39,293 nt of DNA from an uncultured Blautia sp. Its GTDB lineage: Bacteria > Bacillota > Clostridia > Lachnospirales > Lachnospiraceae. Position 1 is the first letter of the stretch, and each line of letters starts with the position of its first letter. The DNA lies in contig CATXEA010000028.1 in NCBI GenBank assembly GCA_958367245.1, positions 1-39,293 of the forward strand, read 5' to 3'. Shown here one piece after another: positions 6,172-13,025 of the stretch. The position numbers were made by a program, and so were the translations under genes. Under the pieces are notes generated by a model. The model was not told the origin of the DNA. It was given only the letters and a program-made list of their open reading frames with translations, and ran no database searches.

Positions 6172-7497
6172 ATGGCGCAAAAAAAGGACATCCAAAGAAA
6201 TAAATATTTTTTAACAATTAATTCTCCAATTAATTACGGTTATTCCCATGAAAAAATAAAAGAAATTTCATCAGGTTTTAGAACATTTCAGTATGCTGCT
6301 GTAGTTGATGAAAAAGGAAGCAACTTACACACTCATGTTCTTTTGGTATTTAAGTCTCGTGTACGTTGGTCTACTATTCAGGATAAATTCCCTCATGCAC
6401 ATATTGAGGAAGGGAAAGGGGATATCAGTCAAATTATCCAATACATGCGTAAGGATGGAAAATGGTTACTGGATGAAAAAAAACAGGAACAGAAAATAGA
6501 GGGTTCATTTGAAGAATGGGGAACTCGTCCGGCAGACACCAAAGAAAAAGTTTCTGAATTTTCTGAGTTATATGATCTTGTTTATGATGAAACGCCTACG
6601 GGCGAAATTATAAAACTCAATCCGAAATATATCCGTTATATTGACAAAATAGCTCCGATGAGAATCGAAATTATGAACGAAAAATATAGGGGCAAACGTC
6701 GATTAGACCTGAAAGTAGTTTATGTTTATGGGCTATCTGGAACAGGCAAAACAAGAATGGTTCTTGACCGTCATGGTGATGAAAATGTATTCCGCGTGAC
6801 CGATTATGTGCATCCATTTGACAGCTATAACATGCAGCAAGTTTTATGCTTGGAGGAATTTAGGGATAGTTTGACGATTACACAATGTCTAAATTTGTTG
6901 GACATTTATACAGTTGAACTTCCTGCACGTTACGCAAACAAATTAGGGATTTATAAGGTTCTTTATGTCATCTCAAACTGGAGCATTGATCAGCAATTTA
7001 AAAATGTACAGGTGGAGCATAAGGAAACATACCGTGCTTTCAGACGCCGTTTTCACTATGTATTGAATTTTCAATATCACAGTGTATTTGCATGGAATCA
7101 CAAGGATTATTCTATGGGATTTCCTGCACGAATGAGTGTTAAGTGTGAATTTACTAAAAAAGATATTGCAGAGAAAGACTGGCAACATTTAGTTGACCTG
7201 ATGTGTATTGATACCATGCAAAAAATTGTAAATGGTGAACTTAATGAACAGGAAGTCTTTGAACAAATTGAAGAAGCTGTAAATGAAATGGAAAATCCAG
7301 AATCTTTTAAACAATCTATTGCAGATCGTAGAAGTTGGGTTAACAAATGTAAAGATGAAAAACTGGATATTAGATTCCACATCTTTCATTCATACATGTC
7401 AGATTTAGAAAATGACAATGTTATGTTTCCTAATTCTATGGATACGTGTGTAATACCTGAAAATCCTAAAAAAGGAACTTCGCAGATAACTGAATAA
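6172..7497 (+). CDS. rep: CRESS-DNA-virus-like replication initiator/relaxase: HUH endonuclease plus SF3 helicase (441 aa)
   Basis: The N-terminal nuclease domain shows motif I FLTINSP (13-19), motif II HTHVLLVF (53-60; metal-binding His53 and His55) and motif III YMRKDG (91-96; nucleophile Tyr91, with Lys94). The helicase domain shows Walker A GLSGTGKT (187-194), Walker B VLCLEEF (224-230), a motif C-like VISNW (266-270) and an Arg-rich RAFRRRFH (288-295), in the order of superfamily 3. This Viral_Rep plus RNA_helicase arrangement is that of circovirus and geminivirus Reps and of bacterial pCRESS plasmids. About 140 residues beyond the helicase form an acidic C-terminal extension I cannot assign. 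It should nick the hairpin at 6009-6036, staying linked to the 5' end, and unwind DNA for rolling-circle replication and probably transfer. A single Tyr, not two, is in motif III. Confidence 0.92.
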   Translation: MAQKKDIQRNKYFLTINSPINYGYSHEKIKEISSGFRTFQYAAVVDEKGSNLHTHVLLVFKSRVRWSTIQDKFPHAHIEEGKGDISQIIQYMRKDGKWLLDEKKQEQKIEGSFEEWGTRPADTKEKVSEFSELYDLVYDETPTGEIIKLNPKYIRYIDKIAPMRIEIMNEKYRGKRRLDLKVVYVYGLSGTGKTRMVLDRHGDENVFRVTDYVHPFDSYNMQQVLCLEEFRDSLTITQCLNLLDIYTVELPARYANKLGIYKVLYVISNWSIDQQFKNVQVEHKETYRAFRRRFHYVLNFQYHSVFAWNHKDYSMGFPARMSVKCEFTKKDIAEKDWQHLVDLMCIDTMQKIVNGELNEQEVFEQIEEAVNEMENPESFKQSIADRRSWVNKCKDEKLDIRFHIFHSYMSDLENDNVMFPNSMDTCVIPENPKKGTSQITE

Positions 7498-7577
7498 ATT
7501 CGTTTTTAATGGGGGTATATTCAGCTATTAAACTATTTCATATAAGATGAAATCATAAAATGAAAGGAGCAATACAT

Positions 7578-8534
7578 ATGGAAAATCTAAAAAACACAGT
7601 ATCATTGGAAGAAATTAAAAATAAGGAGGAGAAAAAAACGGAGTCCCTGCCAGAAAATGCTAAACAGGACAACAAAAAGAAAACGACAAAAAAAGGAACT
7701 GGGTCAATGGCTTTGCCGAAAGAATCTAAAGGAAGGGCAAGCAAAAAAACAATCAGTCAAAATCTTCCTGCAAAAACAGATGATAATTTTATTGAGCCTC
7801 TGTTAAGTTCAGACAGTGATGAGGAATTTCTAACAAAATTCAAACGTGGTATTGATATTGGTTTTAAAAAACTGAAGGGCGGATTTGAAGGACGTATTAT
7901 CATCGGGGCTTTATTTAACCAACTTGCCGATAGAAAACAAATTCTTGAGCAATACAAGTGTTCAGATATTTATGAGTTCGGGAAGAAGAATTATGATATG
8001 TCACATACGGTAGTCTTTGATTACATGAAAATTGCTGATAAATTCGGAAAAACTGACCCTGAAACTCAGGGATATGGTTTGAGAGAAGAAGTGCAAAATT
8101 ATAGTTACTCTGCCCTGAAAGAGCTTTATTCTGTAGATGAGGAAGATCTGAAACATTTTATTGGTGAGAATCTAACTATAAATGAAATCCGAAATCGGAA
8201 AAAAAAGTTAAAGAAAACCAAAAAAGGAAAAAAACAGGATAACTATCAAGCAATAACTTCATGTGAGCAGGAATGTGGGATTTATAGCAACGAAGAAGCT
8301 ATAGATAACGTTGATCCAGATTATGCAGACAGTAAAGAGACAGATATAGAAGCTGAATATAAAGACCTTTCAGAAAATCTTTTATATGAAAAAGAAATAA
8401 AAATAACTCAAAAGGTCACCGACAATAACAAAGCATTAAAAGAATGTCTGAATGATTTTAAAAAGAATAATCCTGAGTATACCGGATACATAAAGCTGGC
8501 TTTTTATAAATGCGAAACTCAGGATGAAACATAA
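7578..8534 (+). CDS. Unknown element protein, possible DNA-binding accessory (318 aa)
   Basis: The start at 7578 (MENLKNTVSLEE) is chosen because AAAGGAG lies 8 bases before it; the ATG at 7560 lies upstream of that site. Residues 10-65 are a Lys-rich, low-complexity, probably disordered arm. Residues of roughly 90-200 are a predicted all-helical domain (GGFEGRIIIGALFNQL, YEFGKKNYDMSHTVVFDYMKIADKFG) that looks like an HTH-bearing fold. It is followed by a very basic patch (RNRKKKLKKTKKGKKQ). Acidic segments and a short C-terminal domain follow. I recognise no family. Position directly after rep suggests a role in replication control, partition or relaxosome assembly. The fourth TCCGA-N2-TCGGA palindrome lies within it (8188-8199). 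Confidence 0.75.
   Translation: MENLKNTVSLEEIKNKEEKKTESLPENAKQDNKKKTTKKGTGSMALPKESKGRASKKTISQNLPAKTDDNFIEPLLSSDSDEEFLTKFKRGIDIGFKKLKGGFEGRIIIGALFNQLADRKQILEQYKCSDIYEFGKKNYDMSHTVVFDYMKIADKFGKTDPETQGYGLREEVQNYSYSALKELYSVDEEDLKHFIGENLTINEIRNRKKKLKKTKKGKKQDNYQAITSCEQECGIYSNEEAIDNVDPDYADSKETDIEAEYKDLSENLLYEKEIKITQKVTDNNKALKECLNDFKKNNPEYTGYIKLAFYKCETQDET
8188..8199. promoter_or_regulatory. TCCGA-AA-TCGGA (copy 4 of 4)
   Basis: A fourth copy of the element's palindrome, inside the 318-aa gene where it encodes the basic patch. Being intragenic, it could be coincidental. Confidence 0.25.
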
Positions 8535-8696
8535 TTGGTTTGGGATTTTACACTATTTTGATAAATGGCATGAAAATGAATCATGCGGCATAGCGAGGTG
8601 ATATTGTATGTTTTCGATTATTTTCCATAATCTTCCACCGTAGTAAACTTGGCTATTATCACAATATTTACTTGAGATGAAAGGAGAATACATTAT

Positions 8697-9236
8697 ATGA
8701 CAGATATAATGAATACATTTGATGAAGATGAAAATGAAAGTATTCCAGAGTCTTCTACTCTTGAAAATGATGCGTACCTGAATTACTTATTGAGTAATTA
8801 TCCGATGGACGTTGACTATCTTGATAGAGTTCGTGAGAGCTTAAAAAAGCCAAAAGTCAGGGAAACATATACTGTACAGATTGGTGATTGGACGATAGAA
8901 GTCAAGCCATATACCATTCATAGGATTAGACGGATTCTTAAAAAGTATTTCGGAAATTCAGAAAAGGGTGGATATGGTCTTGAAAGAATCTATGAGTACA
9001 AATATGGCAGATATCCGGGACAGGAAGTACATTATAAAATTGTAGATAATGAAACGAATAAGGTTGTGATTCCTTGTACAACTTTAAGAACTATCAGAGT
9101 TATTCTCTCTGGAATTGCAAGAACAGGCTTTCCACTTGAAGATATGTATGACCAGATTTTTGAGTTCCGACTGATGTCATGGCAGGAACACGGTTTTCCG
9201 CTATTTCCTGCTGAGAAGGACTTATTCAAATATTAA
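8697..9236 (+). CDS. Unknown element protein (179 aa)
   Basis: GAAAGGAG precedes the ATG by about 10 bases. The first 40 residues are acidic. The rest is a compact mixed alpha/beta domain with basic helices (TIHRIRRILKKYFGNSEKGGYG and TTLRTIRVILSGIARTGF). There is no signal peptide, membrane segment or known catalytic motif. The gene lies between the post-rep gene and the integrase, a slot often held by an excisionase or regulator in related elements. It is longer than usual excisionases, so I do not call it one. The 162 bases before it (8535-8696) and 135 bases after it hold no gene I can see. Confidence 0.7.
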   Translation: MTDIMNTFDEDENESIPESSTLENDAYLNYLLSNYPMDVDYLDRVRESLKKPKVRETYTVQIGDWTIEVKPYTIHRIRRILKKYFGNSEKGGYGLERIYEYKYGRYPGQEVHYKIVDNETNKVVIPCTTLRTIRVILSGIARTGFPLEDMYDQIFEFRLMSWQEHGFPLFPAEKDLFKY

Positions 9237-9371
9237 GTATTAAGCGCAAATCTGTACAGAAAAGGGGATATTTCAAGGCAAAACGCGCATGCGATGTGAT
9301 GTAATGTACAGTAAAGTTTTTGCTAATATCCCTATCAATCAAAAATAAAACTGTCTTGAATTAATATAGAA

Positions 9372-10607
9372 ATGAGTGAGAACACTTGTTCAAAAGACTT
9401 GAAACTTATTTGTGAAAATGGTAAAATTGACATAGGTATTGAAAACGTGCAAGAGCGGATGAAGGAGTTACAAACCATTATGGATGCTCAAACATACCTC
9501 TCAAAGCACAACTATAAAATCTGGCAGGGGAATAATGGATTCTACTATACATATCTCCCCGATATCGTCAAAGAAAGGATTCTATTAAAACGGAAATCAG
9601 AATCTGATCTAATGAAGGCTATCATCGACTTTTACAAGTGTCATAACACAGTTTGTATGCTGTTTGAGGAATGGCTGGATTATAAAAAGTTGTACCGCCT
9701 GATTAAAGAGCCATCGGTGATCCGGTACGAAAATGATTACAGACGTTTTATTTATGGCACGGATTTCGGAAATACAGAGGTTGCAAACGTAACCGAGGAA
9801 ATGTTGGAAAAATTTATTATCTCCGCAATTTTTGATAATAACTTAACTGCAAAAGCATTTTCAGGTCTGCGGACAATCCTCATCGGAATGTTTAAATACG
9901 CAAAAAAACGAAAATATACAACAATCAGTGTAACGAATTTTTTTGGTGATCTTGAACTTTCCCCGAATATGTTCCGGCATGTAGTAAAGAATGATGGAGA
10001 TGAAATCTTTACAGATTTTGAAGTCCGGCAGATTTCAAACTATGTTAAGGAACATCCTACCATCCGAAATTTGGGAGTGCTTCTAGCCTTCCATACGGGG
10101 CTTAGAGTCGGTGAACTGACCGCACTTACCCCAGACGATATTGACTGGGAAAACCATATCCTGCTGATTAATAAAACAGAAATTAAAATCAAAGACAAAG
10201 AAACAGGAAAATACACCTATGCGGTTTCTGATCAGGGCAAGACAGAAAACAGCACAAGAAATGTTGTTTTTACAGCTTCTGCGGAATGGGTCTTACACCA
10301 GATATTAAAGATCAACCCACATGGTACATACCTCTTTGAGAACCCAGAGGGCAAACGGATTAGGGGTACAACCATGAACAAACGTTTACACGGGATTTGC
10401 CGGGCATTGGGAATCAAAGAAAGGTCTATCCATAAATCCAGAAAAAGCTATGCTACACAGCTTCTGGATGCAGGTGTAGGTGATGCATTGATAATTTCCC
10501 AATTAGGTCATAGTGACATTCTGACAACCAGAAAACACTATTACCGGAACAGTCATACGCTTGCAGAAACCAGAAACAAACTGGAATCAGCTTTAGCATT
10601 AGGGTAA
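9372..10607 (+). CDS. int: Tyrosine recombinase (integrase) of the element (411 aa)
   Basis: The C-terminal catalytic domain carries Arg245 in HTGLRVGEL, the HxxR box HKSR (354-357), His380 in LGHSDI and the nucleophile Tyr390 or Tyr391 in KHYYRN. The core-binding domain (residues about 90-185) and an N-terminal arm-binding region complete the Tn916-type layout at the usual length of about 400 aa. It should recombine the 25-bp core between attL and attR at tRNA-Trp. The start is less certain: only a weak ATAGAA precedes the ATG at 9372, so expression may be low or the true start internal. It is adjacent to attR, as usual for tRNA-targeting elements. No excisionase was identified. Confidence 0.93.
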   Translation: MSENTCSKDLKLICENGKIDIGIENVQERMKELQTIMDAQTYLSKHNYKIWQGNNGFYYTYLPDIVKERILLKRKSESDLMKAIIDFYKCHNTVCMLFEEWLDYKKLYRLIKEPSVIRYENDYRRFIYGTDFGNTEVANVTEEMLEKFIISAIFDNNLTAKAFSGLRTILIGMFKYAKKRKYTTISVTNFFGDLELSPNMFRHVVKNDGDEIFTDFEVRQISNYVKEHPTIRNLGVLLAFHTGLRVGELTALTPDDIDWENHILLINKTEIKIKDKETGKYTYAVSDQGKTENSTRNVVFTASAEWVLHQILKINPHGTYLFENPEGKRIRGTTMNKRLHGICRALGIKERSIHKSRKSYATQLLDAGVGDALIISQLGHSDILTTRKHYYRNSHTLAETRNKLESALALG

Positions 10608-10655
10608 GATACCTGTTATCCGTAACTGAACATTAAAAAAGGTGATTGATTACCT

Positions 10656-10674
10656 GAGTAATCAAAGTAATCAT
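10656..10674 (+). repeat. Right-end integrase arm boxes (GTAATCA pair)
   Basis: GAGTAATCAAAG at 10656-10667 is identical to 335-346 near attL, and a second GTAATCA follows directly. Paired boxes near both ends are expected for arm-type binding by Tn916-like integrases. Confidence 0.5.
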
Positions 10675-10726
10675 TATGAAACCTATGAAACCCTTATAAA
10701 TACGGGATTTTCGGGGGATTGTTGCT

Positions 10727-10751
10727 GAGTTCGATTCTCTCATCCCCTGCT
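10727..10751 (+). repeat. attR: 25-bp direct repeat of the tRNA-Trp 3' end
   Basis: Identical to 254-278. The bases just left of it do not rebuild a tRNA, so this is a displaced tRNA tail and not a second tRNA gene. Confidence 0.9.
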
Positions 10752-10800
10752 AAAAAAAGCCTTAAAAACCGCGTAAAATCGCTGTTTTAAGGCTTTTTTT
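10752..10800 (+). terminator. Original tRNA-Trp terminator, now beyond attR
   Basis: AAAAAAAGCCTTAAAA (10752-10767) pairs with TTTTAAGGCTTTTTTT (10785-10800), a 16-bp stem ending in a U-run. It probably terminated tRNA-Trp transcription before the element separated them; now it terminates the integrase transcript. Confidence 0.8.
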
Positions 10801-10820
10801 CTTTTTAGTAAAAATGAAAA

Positions 10821-10839
10821 GTAATCATAAAGGTAATCA
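10821..10839 (+). repeat. GTAATCA pair outside attR
   Basis: GTAATCATA-AAG-GTAATCA matches the left-end pair at 325-343 (GTAATCATA-GGA-GTAATCA) at 16 of 19 positions with identical spacing, yet it lies outside the direct repeat. Confidence 0.4.
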
Positions 10840-10868
10840 CTCATACCGCCAATCAGGAAGTTTTGAAT

Positions 10869-11054
10869 TTACTGATCGATTTCAAAAATTAAATCCATTT
10901 TTGTTAATTGTCCGGAGCAGGTGATATCCGTGGGAATATAGCCAACATACCTATAACCTTTGGCGGCATATTCATCAATAATTCGACGATGTTCTTCTGA
11001 GCCAGAACCCAAGATTTTTAAGATACTGATATTTACATATTCGTATTTTTTCAT
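10869..11054 (-). CDS. DUF4177-like small protein (61 aa)
   Basis: A 61-residue protein starting MKKYEYV and containing EHRRIIDEYAAKGYRYVGYIPT. This is the pattern of DUF4177: a short beta strand, a helix ending in the AAKGY/E-GWR-like turn, then two strands. GGAAAGGAAA lies upstream of the ATG. Function is unknown. It is on the host side of attR and is transcribed leftwards behind the XRE gene. Confidence 0.75.
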   Translation of the reverse strand: MKKYEYVNISILKILGSGSEEHRRIIDEYAAKGYRYVGYIPTDITCSGQLTKMDLIFEIDQ

Positions 11055-11131
11055 ATTGCAATTTCCTTTCCAAATTTAGATTTTTGTATGCTTCCAATCT
11101 CTCCAAAAGACTGAAATTTTCTTATAACTCT

Positions 11132-11341
11132 TTATGTTTCCGTATCATCTGAAAAGTAAAATAATTCCTCAACTGTTGTTTCAAATATTTTAGCAATATC
11201 AAGGGCAAGCTTCAATGAAGGATTATACTTTCCGTTTTCTAAATTTCCAATAGTTTCTCTTCGTACATTTACCAGAAAAGCCAAGTCACCTTGGCTCATA
11301 TTGTATTTGGCACGATACTCTTTTAACTTCGTATGAAGCAT
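11132..11341 (-). CDS. XRE-family transcriptional regulator (69 aa)
   Basis: A single HTH_3 domain (YRAKYNMSQGDLAFLVNVRR, then ETIGNLENGKYNPSLKLALD) with the typical IFETTVEELF ending, as in the small YozG/Cro-type regulators. GAGGTG precedes the ATG. The gene lies 18 bases downstream of the membrane protein gene, so the two form an operon. In many Bacillota such regulators repress the operon they share with a membrane protein of this type. Confidence 0.9.
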   Translation of the reverse strand: MLHTKLKEYRAKYNMSQGDLAFLVNVRRETIGNLENGKYNPSLKLALDIAKIFETTVEELFYFSDDTET

Positions 11342-11359
11342 AGTTCACACCTCACTTTC

Positions 11360-11830
11360 CTACTTTTCCAGCATTTTCTTTTCTTGTCTTCGAAATTTGA
11401 ACATGCTGATAGAAAAAACGGAAATCATCAATGTCATAGATACGATCATAAGGAAAAATACGATTATATACTGTTTATATGAAAAGATATCCATGGTTGT
11501 AGTGGTTCCCTGTATTACGACTCGCTGGATTGCATATCCAAACCAGGATTGACGGATTCCTCGTATCAACAGCCATAACATTGTAACTGCTGTTACTGTA
11601 AAAGTTGTCCAAAAACCTCGCGTACTTGCTCTGCGCACATTTTCCCAAAACAATTCGTCTGCTTTCATCTTAGAATAAGAAAAAAATGTAAAAAATAATA
11701 AAAATGGTGTAAATATCGGAGCAAAAAATATTCCGATAATTCCCAGGACGCCTAGCCAGCCCAGGTATGATAATGGATTTGAAGGAAACCATTTCTTTAA
11801 TCTGTTTTTTAAACAACACGTATTCTTCAT
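11360..11830 (-). CDS. DUF3796-like membrane protein (156 aa)
   Basis: The protein has about four transmembrane segments: roughly residues 21-50, 68-92 and 115-140, with the first stretch likely a helical pair. The Pro-rich region SNPLSYLGWLGVLGIIGIFF and the pairing with a 69-aa XRE gene are typical of DUF3796 proteins. AAGGAGG precedes the ATG. Function is unknown. Transport is not supported by any motif. Confidence 0.7.
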   Translation of the reverse strand: MKNTCCLKNRLKKWFPSNPLSYLGWLGVLGIIGIFFAPIFTPFLLFFTFFSYSKMKADELFWENVRRASTRGFWTTFTVTAVTMLWLLIRGIRQSWFGYAIQRVVIQGTTTTMDIFSYKQYIIVFFLMIVSMTLMISVFSISMFKFRRQEKKMLEK

Positions 11831-11916
11831 ATCGTTACCTCCTTTTTGTGTGCGAAATACCTATCATCTTGTTATAAATATACCACATGATTGAAGGAAT
11901 GTCAATCTGATAACCT

Positions 11917-12231
11917 TTATAATAAAGATATTTTCACAATATGAAGAAGGTGTTCGTTTTCCTGAAGAATTTCTTCCTGCAGTTCTTTTTGAGCAGGAGA
12001 GAGAGGTTCTTCGGATAGAAGAGCAGTATAGAGATGAATTGTGTTTGCGGACTGCAAAAGTGGTTCTGTCAGGAGCTTTGATTCTGAAACAGTGGAAGTA
12101 AGAGAGTCAAGACGTTCTCTGAGGGTATCATGTTCCTGCTGTAGGGATTTAAGTTGGACGTTTCGCAGATGAAGCTGTCGGGTGAGTAGCAGGATAATAA
12201 TTATAAAAATTAATGAAATTATGTATATCAT
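11917..12231 (-). CDS. Membrane-anchored coiled-coil protein (104 aa), unknown
   Basis: Residues 1-17 form a hydrophobic helix rich in Ile, followed by a heptad-like coiled coil (RNVQLKSLQQEHDTLRERLDSLTSTV) and a second helix (PAQKELQEEILQENEHLLHIV). AGGAGG lies 7 bases before the ATG. It begins 17 bases after the 231-aa gene stops, so the two are probably co-transcribed. No family recognised. Confidence 0.7.
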   Translation of the reverse strand: MIYIISLIFIIIILLLTRQLHLRNVQLKSLQQEHDTLRERLDSLTSTVSESKLLTEPLLQSANTIHLYTALLSEEPLSPAQKELQEEILQENEHLLHIVKISLL

Positions 12232-12248
12232 GGTTTCACCTCCTGGTT

Positions 12249-12944
12249 TTAAAGAAATTTTCTGACTGTACTGCGGAGTATTTCCGGATAAACAGGAGTC
12301 AGAAGAACGGTTACGTTTGGGGAATTGGCTTCCTCAACAGACTGACAGAATATAATGTGCTTTGTGATTTTCTGGAGAATAAGAGTCAATCCTTTAGAAT
12401 AAGCATAATCGGGACAGATTACGCAGACCAGTTTATCAGCCGGAAGAGGTTTGGAAAACTGGATGAAATCAAGTACAGGAGTATTATAAAGCTCAAAATT
12501 TTTTTCATCATTCTCTTTTCCGGGATCAAACTGGCAGACAGAAGTCCCGCAGTTTACTCCAAGATGAAAACGAACGGAAGAACTATCCTCATCATTCAGA
12601 AAACCTTTGTTTTGATGGAGATATTCGCAGCGAAGCTGCCAGCATCGTTCACCGCAGATATAAGGTTTGGCGGAATCGGCAGAAGTTTTGAAAAAAGCTG
12701 CAGCGAATTCGTCAAACCACCGGATATACTGATTTCCTACGTCACGGGTGGGATTTTTTTGCCAGTCAAGCATAATGCGTCCATCCCTGTATCGTTTTAC
12801 AAGTTCCGGAAAAGCAATTCCTCCGCAAATATCCGGAATGGTCAGAGCCAGAGCAAGCGCAGACTGCCATCGTCCGTCACGGATATTAAGTTCAATCTCT
12901 TCCACACGGTGAAGAAAGGTAAAGCTGGCATTTTCTCTATTCAT
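12249..12944 (-). CDS. Hypothetical cytoplasmic protein (231 aa)
   Basis: I start at 12944 (MNRENASFTFLHRVEE) because AGGAGG lies 5 bases before it. The longer frame to 13010 would include the terminator of the upstream gene. No membrane segment or signal is present. Noticeable features are the Cys-containing ICGERCWQLRCEYLH and RFHLGVNCGTSVCQF segments and a conserved-looking IPDICGGIAFPELVKRY. Several Cys and His residues would allow metal binding, but no family is recognised. It heads a two-gene unit with the coiled-coil protein. Confidence 0.8.
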   Translation of the reverse strand: MNRENASFTFLHRVEEIELNIRDGRWQSALALALTIPDICGGIAFPELVKRYRDGRIMLDWQKNPTRDVGNQYIRWFDEFAAAFFKTSADSAKPYICGERCWQLRCEYLHQNKGFLNDEDSSSVRFHLGVNCGTSVCQFDPGKENDEKNFELYNTPVLDFIQFSKPLPADKLVCVICPDYAYSKGLTLILQKITKHIIFCQSVEEANSPNVTVLLTPVYPEILRSTVRKFL

Positions 12945-12956
12945 AGCGGCCTCCTG

Positions 12957-12988
12957 TAAAAAAAGCCTGCCGGAGTTCTCCGACAGGC
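12957..12988 (-). terminator. Terminator of the SDR gene
   Basis: On the minus strand GCCTGTCGGAG pairs with CTCCGGCAGGC (one internal mismatch) and TTTTTTT follows, immediately after the SDR stop codon and before the ribosome-binding site of the 231-aa gene. Confidence 0.85.
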
Positions 12989-13025
12989 GATAAAAGAATC
13001 TCTTATACAAAGTATATCACAGAAG

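Larger units (their letters stand above)
254..10751. mobile_element. Integrated mobilizable element with CRESS-type Rep, in tRNA-Trp
   Basis: The element is bounded by a 25-bp direct repeat of the tRNA-Trp 3' end and carries a tyrosine recombinase at its right edge. Inside are a rolling-circle initiator with an SF3 helicase, its stem-loop origin, an FtsK/TcpA-like ATPase overlapping a membrane protein gene, a DUF961-like gene, an HTH regulator, two secreted proteins and several unknown genes. No VirB4, VirB6, lysozyme or other mating-channel gene is visible. I infer an integrative mobilizable element (IME) that borrows a helper's channel. To my knowledge, streptococcal IMEs using viral_Rep-type initiators as relaxases with TcpA-type couplers have been described, which supports this reading. 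The alternative, an integrated plasmid or phage, is less likely because no capsid or coat genes are present. Confidence 0.85.

Noticed and set aside
254..10751. Inovirus-like filamentous prophage, because of a Rep and a Zot-like ATPase
   Set aside because: No cluster of short single-helix coat proteins with signal peptides and no minor adhesin gene; the DUF961-like gene and the gene order fit an integrative mobilizable element better.
10700..10751. Second tRNA gene at attR
   Set aside because: Only the T loop and acceptor 3' strand are present; no D arm or anticodon arm can be drawn upstream.
12213..12959. 248-aa open frame on the plus strand
   Set aside because: It mirrors the 231-aa minus-strand gene, which has an AGGAGG site and a co-oriented downstream neighbour; the plus-strand frame has no ribosome-binding site.
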